Source: JAYFNU01 sp964622315 (lineage in GTDB: Bacteria > Bacillota > Clostridia > Oscillospirales > Ruminococcaceae). From it: a stretch of DNA of 14,594 nucleotides. Each line of letters opens with the position of its first letter. The stretch's first letter is position 1. The DNA is taken from positions 1-14,594 of the forward strand of contig CAZUOY010000046.1 in NCBI GenBank assembly GCA_964622315.1. The letters are read 5' to 3'. The position numbers and the translations under genes were made by a program. The notes under the pieces are model-generated. The model was given only the letters and a program-made list of their open reading frames with translations, was not told where the DNA came from and made no database searches. Below are positions 1-6,713 of this stretch, piece after piece.

Positions 1-906
1 AAAGCCGTCCATCTCAACAAGAAGCTGGTTTAACGTCTGTTCACGCTCGTCATGTCCGCCGCCGAGTCCTGCGCCGCGCTGACGTCCGACAGCGTCAATT
101 TCATCTATAAAAATGATGCTTGGGCGCGTTTTCTTAGCCTTTTCAAAAAGGTCGCGTACTCTCGACGCACCTACGCCGACGTATAGCTCAACGAAATCAG
201 AGCCTGATATTGAATAAAACGGCACGCCCGCTTCGCCTGCAACAGCTCGCGCAAGTAAGGTTTTTCCTGTTCCCGGAGGGCCAACAAGGAGCACCCCCTT
301 CGGTATCTTCGCGCCGAGCATATTAAACTTACTCGGAGATTTTAGGTACTCAACTATTTCGCTGAGTTCTTCCTTTTCCTCGTCAGCTCCCGCAACATCG
401 GCAAAGGTGTTCTTCCGTCCGTCCTCTTGACCTTGTGTAGTACGTGCGCGGCCAATATTCCCTATTCTTCCGCCACCGCCTCCGCTTTGCTGGTTCATCA
501 TCACGACAAAATATATACCGAAGCCGATAAGCACAAGCGTCGGAATAAAGGTAAGAAGAATTGACAGCCAATTGGACGCAGGCACATAGTTGTAAGCCAA
601 CTGTGCCGTAGGATGAGCCGTATTATACGCCTCAATATACGGTTCAATGTCATTAACGAAAATGGTCACGTCAGGCACGTTGTAGGTTTCATACATACCT
701 GCCTTTGTGTCCTTTGTCGTATAGGTCATCTTTCCGCTTCCGAGATTTAGCTCGAACTGCGTAATCTGTTGCTTTTCAAATTTTTCAAGGATAGCGGAAT
801 ATGCCTCGCTTTTTGTGCCTGTCATTCTCAGCATATAAAACATTATAAGCATAAGCCCGACAATCAGTATTAGCGAAAGTCCGCGTCCTCGTCCTTTGTT
901 TTGCAT
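1..906 (-). CDS. ftsH: ATP-dependent zinc metalloprotease FtsH, N-terminal 302 residues (truncated by window edge)
   Basis: FtsH is a membrane-anchored AAA+ protease that extracts and degrades membrane and short-lived cytosolic proteins. The visible part has a short basic N-terminus, a first membrane segment at about residues 10-28, an extracytoplasmic domain to about 113, and a second membrane segment at about 114-136. A Gly-rich linker follows, then the AAA+ core. Walker A GPPGTGKT is at 209-216, Walker B IIFIDE at 264-269, and the GRQRGAGLGGGHDEREQTLN block follows. The pore loop reads FVELYVGVG, with Tyr242 where Phe is usual. The AAA C-terminal part and the HEXXH zinc protease domain lie beyond position 1, and the frame is open to the edge. 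The ATG at 906 is preceded by GGAAGAC. It is the last visible gene of the minus-strand operon, 51 bases after hpt. Family identity is certain; completeness of the gene cannot be judged. Confidence 0.97.
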   Translation of the reverse strand, partial: MQNKGRGRGLSLILIVGLMLIMFYMLRMTGTKSEAYSAILEKFEKQQITQFELNLGSGKMTYTTKDTKAGMYETYNVPDVTIFVNDIEPYIEAYNTAHPTAQLAYNYVPASNWLSILLTFIPTLVLIGFGIYFVVMMNQQSGGGGGRIGNIGRARTTQGQEDGRKNTFADVAGADEEKEELSEIVEYLKSPSKFNMLGAKIPKGVLLVGPPGTGKTLLARAVAGEAGVPFYSISGSDFVELYVGVGASRVRDLFEKAKKTRPSIIFIDEIDAVGRQRGAGLGGGHDEREQTLNQLLVEMDGF

Positions 907-909
907 AAA

Positions 910-921
910 GTCTTCCGTTTC
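910..921 (-). promoter_or_regulatory. Translation initiation region of ftsH, identical to that of gdpP
   Basis: Read on the minus strand this is GAAACGGAAGAC, followed by three bases and the ftsH ATG. The same 12 bases at the same 3-base distance precede gdpP (6696-6707). CGGAAG is a plausible, imperfect Shine-Dalgarno sequence. The other genes of the operon use clearly different sites, such as AAAGGAG, AGAGGG and GGGGGAAG. Confidence 0.6.
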
Positions 922-922
922 C

Positions 923-950
923 ACGTAAATGACGCTAAGTTCATATACGT
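923..950. repeat. Imperfect inverted repeat in the hpt-ftsH gap
   Basis: Arms ACGTAAATGA (923-932) and TCATATACGT (941-950) are complementary at 9 of 10 positions, around an 8-base loop. It fills most of the only sizeable gap in the operon and ends just upstream of the ftsH ribosome binding site. The stem is AT-rich and has no trailing U-run, so it does not resemble an intrinsic terminator. It could be an RNA hairpin affecting ftsH translation or mRNA processing, or an operator. No function can be assigned from sequence alone. Confidence 0.45.
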
Positions 951-957
951 TAACTAA

Positions 958-1524
958 TTACTTCTTTTCGATTATATCCTTATCGGTATCCGAATAAACC
1001 TCCGGCTTAAGGATTCCGATGTAAGGCAGGTTTCTGTACAGCTCATTATAGTCAAGCCCGTATCCTACGACAAATTCGTCGGGAACGGTAAAGCCGACAT
1101 AATCGGGTACAATGTTAGATTTGTGTCTTGACGGTTTATCAAGTAGTGTTGCTATTTTAACGCTCTTTGCGTTTCTTCCCCTTAATATTTCGGATATATA
1201 CTCCAAAGTAAGACCGCTGTCTAAAATATCCTCTACAACAAGCACGTCGCGTCCGTCAAGAGAGATTGCTATATCCTTTATTATGCGCACAGCACCGGTG
1301 CTTACTACTCCATTAAAGCTTGATACAACCATAAAATCAAGCTCAGCGGGTACGTCCATACAACGAACAAGGTCTGAAACAAAAACAAACGAGCCTTTTA
1401 GAACGCTTATTACTATTGGGGTTTTCCCCTGATAATCCCGCGTAATCTCCTCGCCGAGTTCTTTAACCTTTGCCTTTATCTCCTCCTCAGACAGCAAAAC
1501 CTTGAGAATATCATCTCTCATCAT
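958..1524 (-). CDS. hpt: Hypoxanthine phosphoribosyltransferase (purine salvage)
   Basis: Transfers phosphoribose from PRPP to hypoxanthine or guanine, making IMP or GMP in the cytosol. The 188-residue product has the complete type I PRTase layout. The loop LKGSFVF is at 42-48, the PRPP-binding motif VLVVEDILDSGLTL at 94-107 (Glu98/Asp99, with Asp102 as the expected catalytic base), and the C-terminal FVVGYGLDYNELYRNLPYIG block contacts purine and magnesium in characterised homologues. Length is close to bacterial Hpt (about 180). The start overlaps the tilS stop as ATGA, which indicates translational coupling. A strong GGGGGAAG site lies upstream; a second in-frame ATG directly follows the first, so the start could be three bases later. 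The order tilS-hpt-ftsH is conserved in Firmicutes, and in B. subtilis Hpt and FtsH levels are linked through this cluster. Confidence 0.96.
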   Translation of the reverse strand: MMRDDILKVLLSEEEIKAKVKELGEEITRDYQGKTPIVISVLKGSFVFVSDLVRCMDVPAELDFMVVSSFNGVVSTGAVRIIKDIAISLDGRDVLVVEDILDSGLTLEYISEILRGRNAKSVKIATLLDKPSRHKSNIVPDYVGFTVPDEFVVGYGLDYNELYRNLPYIGILKPEVYSDTDKDIIEKK

Positions 1525-2885
1525 AGTTTATCTTCCCCCTGTATAAAGTTAAAATGTAAAGCTTTTTCTGTATTTCTATCCGCCGCCGCTCTTTTTGCCA
1601 CGCCCTCGCCGTATATCCAGATTATCCCCAACTCATCAGAAACAATAGGAATCTGATATCTTTTTTCGGGCGAGATTTTCCGTTCATTAAACAGTTTTTT
1701 TAGCGTCTTTGAATTACCGCTTCTATTGCTTTTAAAAATGTCGCCGTCACGTCGGTTTCTCAAAACGACGTTACCAACGATTTTAGCACAATCCACCGAG
1801 TTATTTAATAGTCCTGAGGAAAAATTTTCAGCTTGTTCATTTTTTATGGATACTTCCTCGACGTAAACTGAGCCGCCATTTATAAATGGGTTCTCGTTGA
1901 GGCTAAGCTTTTCACAAAAAGCGGGGCTTACTGTTTTACTCTCTTTATTAACAGAAATCGTGTTCGAATCGCTAATTAAAAAGTAGTCTGAGTTGAGCTG
2001 GATTTTTGAGGGGCTACTATCAAGCAATCCGTAGGCGAGTAACACAAGCTCGCTTGACGGTTCTCTGTATTCATTTATTAATTCTTTGAAAAAATATTTC
2101 TTTTCCGCCTCGCTTTGTCTGCGAAGAATTTTTGCGTCAAATCCGTTCTCTATTTTGCTCTTTTGCTTTATTCTTTCGTTGTTTTCTTTAAGAATTGTTT
2201 CCGCTTCAATTGCCTGTACGCTGAACCTTGATATATTACTTACCGTGTTTTGATTCAGCGAAATAAGTACGGGGATAACTTTGTGCCTTATAACATTCCT
2301 TGTGTATTCGTCAGTTAAATTTGTAGAATCCGTTGCATATTCTATGCCTTTGTCGCGGCAGTAATCTTCTATCTGCGACCTTTCGGTTTCAATAAAAGGA
2401 CGAATTATGTTTCCTCTGACAGGAGGAATACCACAAGCGCCTTTTATTCCTGCTCCACGCATTAAATTAAAAATAACAGTTTCGGCAACATCGTTCATAT
2501 TATGTGCCGTAGCTATCTTAGCACCGATTTTTTCCGCACTTCTTTTTAAAAAATCGTATCTTAATTCTCTCGCGTAACTTTCAGTGCTTTCACCTTTAGG
2601 AATCTGTCTATTTAGCATTTCGCCTTTTTCAAAAACAAATTCAACATCTTTTTTCTTACAAAACTCTCTTACAAGCTTCTCGTCATTGTCGCTTTCTTCA
2701 CCACGAAGACCATGATTAAAATGACACGCAATAATTCTGTTAAGCTTCAGTTCATCTTTAACTTCGAGCAGAAACGAAAGCAGCGCCATAGAATCAGCTC
2801 CACCCGATACACCGACGGCAACGCTGTCTGAGGCGCAAAGCATTTTGTATTTATCAATTGTGGATAAAACCTTGTCTTTATTCAT
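1521..2885 (-). CDS. tilS: tRNA(Ile)-lysidine synthetase
   Basis: Ligates lysine to C34 of the CAU-anticodon tRNA-Ile, so that it reads AUA and is charged with isoleucine; the family is normally essential. The product is 454 residues, close to B. subtilis TilS. The N-type ATP pyrophosphatase P-loop SGGADS is at 27-32, followed by HFNHGLRGEES (55-65), the HNMNDVAET block (128-136; family form HHxDDQxET), and the RGAGIKGACGIP segment. The C-terminal substrate-binding domain is at about 368-440, with RRDGD and LKKLFNERKI. The ATG at 2885 was chosen because the N-terminus aligns there. The frame stays open upstream to 3053, but those 56 residues are unlike TilS and lie wholly inside dnaB. Its ATG overlaps the end of dnaB by 8 bases (ATGAATAA). 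The mid-protein region is diverged. Confidence 0.95.
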   Translation of the reverse strand: MNKDKVLSTIDKYKMLCASDSVAVGVSGGADSMALLSFLLEVKDELKLNRIIACHFNHGLRGEESDNDEKLVREFCKKKDVEFVFEKGEMLNRQIPKGESTESYARELRYDFLKRSAEKIGAKIATAHNMNDVAETVIFNLMRGAGIKGACGIPPVRGNIIRPFIETERSQIEDYCRDKGIEYATDSTNLTDEYTRNVIRHKVIPVLISLNQNTVSNISRFSVQAIEAETILKENNERIKQKSKIENGFDAKILRRQSEAEKKYFFKELINEYREPSSELVLLAYGLLDSSPSKIQLNSDYFLISDSNTISVNKESKTVSPAFCEKLSLNENPFINGGSVYVEEVSIKNEQAENFSSGLLNNSVDCAKIVGNVVLRNRRDGDIFKSNRSGNSKTLKKLFNERKISPEKRYQIPIVSDELGIIWIYGEGVAKRAAADRNTEKALHFNFIQGEDKL

Positions 2886-4254
2886 CTTCTGACCTGAAGG
2901 GCTCCAAGGAAGTAAAGGTTGTTCTGTCGCCGTCCCATACCATAGACATCTTCGCCGTGCTTCCGTGGCGGTTCTTTGCGACAATAAGGGTAATGTCGTT
3001 ATCCATTGAATCAGCGGCGGAGTCCCTTCCGTTTTCGTTTGCCGAACCCTCACGATGCAGGAACATAACTATATCCGCGTCCTGTTCAATCGAGCCGGAA
3101 TCTCTGAGGTCGGAAAGCATCGGTCGGCGCGCACCCTTCTCGTTGCTTCGACTGAGCTGTGACAGAAGGATTATGGGAACATTCAGCTCCTTCGCCATTA
3201 TTTTAAATGAACGGGTAATGTCGGAAATCTCGTTAACGCGCGAATCACTCTTACCGCTGCCTCTCATTAGCTGTAGATAGTCTACAATAATCAAGCCGAG
3301 ATTCTTTACCCTTCTCGCTTTAGCTTTAATGTCACCCACGGTAATTCCGCTTGTGTCGTCAATATATATCTGTGCCTTTGAAATTGCGCTTGCAGCGTTT
3401 GCTATTTCCGGCCAATCTTCATTTTCGAGCTCACCCATTCGCATCTTTTGTGAGGAAACGCAAGAGGTGCTGCTAAGTATTCTCTGAGTAAGCTGCTGCT
3501 TCGTCATTTCCAAAGAAAAAACAGCAACCGCCGCGCTCGAATTAGAGGCAACATTTGTCGCTATGTTAAGAGCAAAGCTTGTTTTTCCGACAGCGGGACG
3601 CGCGGCAAGAATAATCAGGTCTGATTTATTAAGACCTGTAAGTATTCTGTCAAGCGCTTTGTAGCCCGTTGATAAGCCGCGGTATTTTTCCTTGTTTGGA
3701 CCGTTTAGCTGGTTTAGTGTTTCCAGCACCTCTAAAACGACGGAATCTATACGTCTTAGTTCACCGCTGTCTCTGCCGTTTCTAATTTCGTATATCTTTT
3801 GTTCAGCCGCGTCCAAGAGCTGCGATGCGTTTTCCTGCCCGACCGAAGACTGGTCAATAATATCACGGCAGGCGGAAATAAGGGTACGCATTATATATTT
3901 GTCATAGACAATATTTTTATATGTTTTTACATTTTTTATAGTCGGAACAGTTTGAGTTATTCCGTAAAGATAAACCTTTGCGTCCGATTCGTTCGGGAAA
4001 ACCTCATTCGTAACTACGGCATCAAGAACGGTTACAAAATCTATTGGCTTTCCGGAATTATTCATTAGCACCATTTCTTTAAAAATTGCGCCGTTCTGTT
4101 TTTGATAAAAATGCTCGGGCAACAGGTCTCCGCCGACCTCGTCTAAAGCACTGGAATCAACAATTATAGCGCCGAGCACAGCCTGCTCAGCTTCAATGCT
4201 ATAGGGTATATTAACACCCAACGCTTCAAGTGAAACGCCGTATCTGTCCGCCAT
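2878..4254 (-). CDS. dnaB: Replicative DNA helicase (DnaB family; DnaC in Bacillus)
   Basis: Hexameric 5'-3' helicase that unwinds DNA at the replication fork and recruits primase. The 458-residue product has the N-terminal primase-interacting domain (PYSIEAEQAVLGAII at 17-31) and, after a linker, the RecA-like motor. Walker A is ARPAVGKTS at 218-226, the Walker B/H2 strand LIIVDYLQLM at 321-330, H3 LLSQLSR at 363-369, H4 DLRDSGSIEQDAD at 382-394, and the arginine-finger region KNRHGST at about 427-433. Length matches B. subtilis DnaC (454). There is no intein interrupting the P-loop, a common insertion point in this gene. It starts 12 bases after rplI with AGAGGG upstream. The rplI-dnaB order is widely conserved in Firmicutes. 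Confidence 0.97.
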   Translation of the reverse strand: MADRYGVSLEALGVNIPYSIEAEQAVLGAIIVDSSALDEVGGDLLPEHFYQKQNGAIFKEMVLMNNSGKPIDFVTVLDAVVTNEVFPNESDAKVYLYGITQTVPTIKNVKTYKNIVYDKYIMRTLISACRDIIDQSSVGQENASQLLDAAEQKIYEIRNGRDSGELRRIDSVVLEVLETLNQLNGPNKEKYRGLSTGYKALDRILTGLNKSDLIILAARPAVGKTSFALNIATNVASNSSAAVAVFSLEMTKQQLTQRILSSTSCVSSQKMRMGELENEDWPEIANAASAISKAQIYIDDTSGITVGDIKAKARRVKNLGLIIVDYLQLMRGSGKSDSRVNEISDITRSFKIMAKELNVPIILLSQLSRSNEKGARRPMLSDLRDSGSIEQDADIVMFLHREGSANENGRDSAADSMDNDITLIVAKNRHGSTAKMSMVWDGDRTTFTSLEPFRSEDE

Positions 4255-4266
4255 ACCTTTTCCCTC

Positions 4267-4710
4267 TTACTCGCTTACTTCAACAGTTATTTTTGCGCTT
4301 ACGCCTTGGCATATCTTAACCGGAACCTCATAGCTACCAAATGCCTTAATATCCTTGTCGAGCGAAATCTTGCGTTTATCAACGTCAACACCCGCGTCCT
4401 CTGATACAGCCGCTGCTATCTCCTTCGCCGTAACAGAGCCGAAAAGTCTATCTCCAGAGCCGGCCTTTGCCTTGATTACGAACTTTTTTCCGTCAATTTT
4501 TGAAGCAATTTCCTTTGCGTTCTCAAGCTCAACCTCTTTACGGTGCTCAATAGCGCTCTGTTTAGTGTTTACCTCGTTAATCGCGCTGTTTGTCGCTTCC
4601 TTGGCAAGTTTTCTCGGAAAAAGAAAATTTCTTGCGTAACCGTCGGAGACTTCTACAAGCTCGTCCTTTCTTCCTGTTCCTTTAATATCCTGTAATAATA
4701 CTACTTTCAT
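4267..4710 (-). CDS. rplI: 50S ribosomal protein L9
   Basis: Large-subunit protein that binds 23S rRNA near the L1 stalk base and helps maintain reading-frame fidelity. At 147 residues it has standard length. The N-terminal rRNA-binding domain begins MKVVLLQDIKGTGRKDELVEV and carries the signature segment DGYARNFLFPRKLA. A charged connecting helix (about 41-75) follows, then the C-terminal domain with AKAGSGDRLFGSVTAKEIA. Its ATG overlaps the gdpP TGA as ATGA, and an AAAGGAG site sits inside the last gdpP codons, consistent with translational coupling. Confidence 0.97.
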   Translation of the reverse strand: MKVVLLQDIKGTGRKDELVEVSDGYARNFLFPRKLAKEATNSAINEVNTKQSAIEHRKEVELENAKEIASKIDGKKFVIKAKAGSGDRLFGSVTAKEIAAAVSEDAGVDVDKRKISLDKDIKAFGSYEVPVKICQGVSAKITVEVSE

Positions 4711-6692
4711 TGTTCGTTCTGCTCCTTTCCCTTTTCCTTGGCGTCGAGATAATGGTCCACCGCCTCATGAATAAGTCTTTCTATTTCTTCAATAGAGGTA
4801 TCTGGCATTTGAACGCCCGCCATTGTCTGGTGTCCGCCGCCGCCGAGATACTCCATAATCAGCTGTACATTATAAACGCCGAGCGAGCGTGAGGAAATAT
4901 GTACTGTGTTTTGTAGCTTAACTGCGACTATTGACGCGCTTATTCCCTCAATATTAAGTAAATCGTCCGCCGCTTGCGGAACTACCACACGCATATTCTC
5001 CGGAAGCTGGTCGGTGATAACAACTGCACAACCTCTGTAATTCTTCGCGCGTGACACAAGCTCAGACTTGTGTTTGTAGGTCTCAAGGTCTGTTGCGAAC
5101 ATAAGCCTTGCTTCAATTGTATCGGCACCGAGCCGTCTTAAATAGGACGCCGCTTCAAACGTGCGAACACCCGTTCTGACCGAAAAGTCTTTAGTGTCGA
5201 GCATTATTCCAGCGAGCATACCCTCGGCTTCAATTTTATTTGCCTTTTCATCAACCGTCTCCAGGTGCTGTAGAAGCTCTGAAACAAGCTCACTGCAGGA
5301 CGATGAATAAGGCTCGTGATAGCTTAGAACGGTGTTTTCTATAAAGCCGACCATCTTCCTGTGGTGGTCGATAAGTACTAAGTTCGAGGTCTTTCGGATA
5401 ATTTCCGACTCCTCAGTAAGAGCGGGAACATGACAGTCAACAATAATGAGTAAGGTCTTATCGTTTACTATTTCCTTTGATTCCTGCGGCGTGACAATAA
5501 CGCTTCCATATCCTTCTTTGACTAACCGTTTATAGTATGAAAGCGCCATTGTTGTCTTGCTGTCGAGAACAACGCTTACCTTCTTCTTACGCATAACTGC
5601 CATTCTGGCAAGACCCATAGATGAACCGAGCGAATCAAGGTCGCTGTTTTTATGTCCCATTATAACCACGTTCGCGCAGTTGTCCATAAGGTCGGCAAGG
5701 GCATAAGCGACTATTCTCGCCTTTACCTTGTTGCGTTTTTCGACTCCCCTTGTTTCTCCGCCGAAGAATTCGAAGCCGTTGCGCGTCTTCATTGCCGCTT
5801 GGTCACCGCCGCGTCCCAACGCCATATCAAGCGCCTGACGAGCGAGAATATTGTTTTCATAAAGGGTTTTAGCACCGCGTCCTATACCAATTGACATAGT
5901 CGCAGGGATTGATTCGGTTGGAATACCTCTGATTTCATCAAGTATCGCAAAGCGGTTTTCGATGACCGTCTGCATATGCTGTTCTTCGATTATCGCGAGA
6001 AAGTTTCTGTTTGAAAGACGAGCGAAAATGCCGTTTGTGCTGTTGATAAAGTTTTCCATTATCCTGTAAACCTCGGTCATAATTTCGCTTCGCTCGCTCT
6101 CTCGCGAATCACTGCCGAGGTCATCATAGTTATCTATTGTGCAAACAAGCACCGACGGGCGAGTTTTCTTGTAAAGGGTAGCGCTTTTGTATTGAGCCGT
6201 ATCCTGTGCAAAAAGAGTAATGTAAAGAGAATTGCCGCCCTGTGCCACACTACCTGAAAAGGCAACGTAATGCTGGTCGCCTATATCGTAAGGAAAGCCG
6301 CGCTCGGTTTGACCGAGAACGGCGTCGAACTCGGGTATCGTTGCTTGAATGTTCTCAAGAAGAATATCCTCATTCTCAAGAATAATCTCCTTGAATTTAT
6401 CATTATACCAAAGCACGCAGTTTGTCGCGTCGGTAATCAGCGCAGGCATTTCCATATACGAAAGCATTGTCTGTGTCGCCGTGCTGCTGTTGTTCCCAAG
6501 ACCCGTCATAAGCTTTGTTATGGTGCTTCTTATACTGACAATGCGAATAACGACAATCATCAGTACCGCTATTGTCAGAAATAGCGAGATTAAAAACAGC
6601 GTCGGATTGACGAAGTACTCCATAACTGTTAAACCGACAAAGCAGACGGCGAGAATTATCCAAGCTATTATATAGGTTACGTTTCTTTTCAT
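4707..6692 (-). CDS. gdpP: Cyclic-di-AMP phosphodiesterase GdpP (membrane PAS-GGDEF-DHH/DHHA1 protein)
   Basis: Hydrolyses the second messenger c-di-AMP to pApA at the membrane, affecting potassium and osmolyte balance and cell-wall stress in Firmicutes. The 661-residue protein is nearly the length of B. subtilis GdpP/YybT. It has two N-terminal membrane segments (about 6-25 and 31-52), a PAS-like domain (about 70-165) and a degenerate GGDEF domain (about 178-305) ending LGRGGDQ. The catalytic DHH domain has MGHKNSDLDS (His347, Asp351, Asp353), DCH (Asp419), DHH (442-444) and LDTKDF (Asp499). The DHHA1 domain carries GGGGHQTMAG (617-626). All expected metal ligands are present, so phosphodiesterase activity is likely. 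It lies 21 bases after rnj and is coupled to rplI. Its initiation region is identical over 12 bases to that of ftsH. Confidence 0.96.
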   Translation of the reverse strand: MKRNVTYIIAWIILAVCFVGLTVMEYFVNPTLFLISLFLTIAVLMIVVIRIVSIRSTITKLMTGLGNNSSTATQTMLSYMEMPALITDATNCVLWYNDKFKEIILENEDILLENIQATIPEFDAVLGQTERGFPYDIGDQHYVAFSGSVAQGGNSLYITLFAQDTAQYKSATLYKKTRPSVLVCTIDNYDDLGSDSRESERSEIMTEVYRIMENFINSTNGIFARLSNRNFLAIIEEQHMQTVIENRFAILDEIRGIPTESIPATMSIGIGRGAKTLYENNILARQALDMALGRGGDQAAMKTRNGFEFFGGETRGVEKRNKVKARIVAYALADLMDNCANVVIMGHKNSDLDSLGSSMGLARMAVMRKKKVSVVLDSKTTMALSYYKRLVKEGYGSVIVTPQESKEIVNDKTLLIIVDCHVPALTEESEIIRKTSNLVLIDHHRKMVGFIENTVLSYHEPYSSSCSELVSELLQHLETVDEKANKIEAEGMLAGIMLDTKDFSVRTGVRTFEAASYLRRLGADTIEARLMFATDLETYKHKSELVSRAKNYRGCAVVITDQLPENMRVVVPQAADDLLNIEGISASIVAVKLQNTVHISSRSLGVYNVQLIMEYLGGGGHQTMAGVQMPDTSIEEIERLIHEAVDHYLDAKEKGKEQNEQ

Positions 6693-6695
6693 ATC

Positions 6696-6707
6696 GTCTT
6701 CCGTTTC
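6696..6707 (-). promoter_or_regulatory. Translation initiation region of gdpP, identical to that of ftsH
   Basis: Minus-strand GAAACGGAAGAC, then GAT, then the gdpP ATG. It is the second copy of the 12-mer found before ftsH (910-921), with the same 3-base spacing. It lies in the 21-base gap between rnj and gdpP and probably acts as the ribosome binding site. Confidence 0.6.
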
Positions 6708-6713
6708 GTAAGC

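Noticed and set aside
2886..3053. In-frame N-terminal extension of tilS by 56 residues
   Set aside because: It lies wholly within dnaB in another frame, its sequence is unlike TilS proteins, and the family N-terminus aligns at the ATG at 2885.
2858..3280. Open frame of 140 codons on the plus strand opposite tilS and dnaB
   Set aside because: It crosses the junction of two well-supported genes and has no family resemblance; rich in Ser and Arg as expected of antisense coding sequence.
6349..6675. Open frame of 108 codons on the plus strand opposite the start of gdpP
   Set aside because: It is the antisense of gdpP membrane segments; composition is what antisense of hydrophobic codons gives, with no ribosome binding site or known motif.
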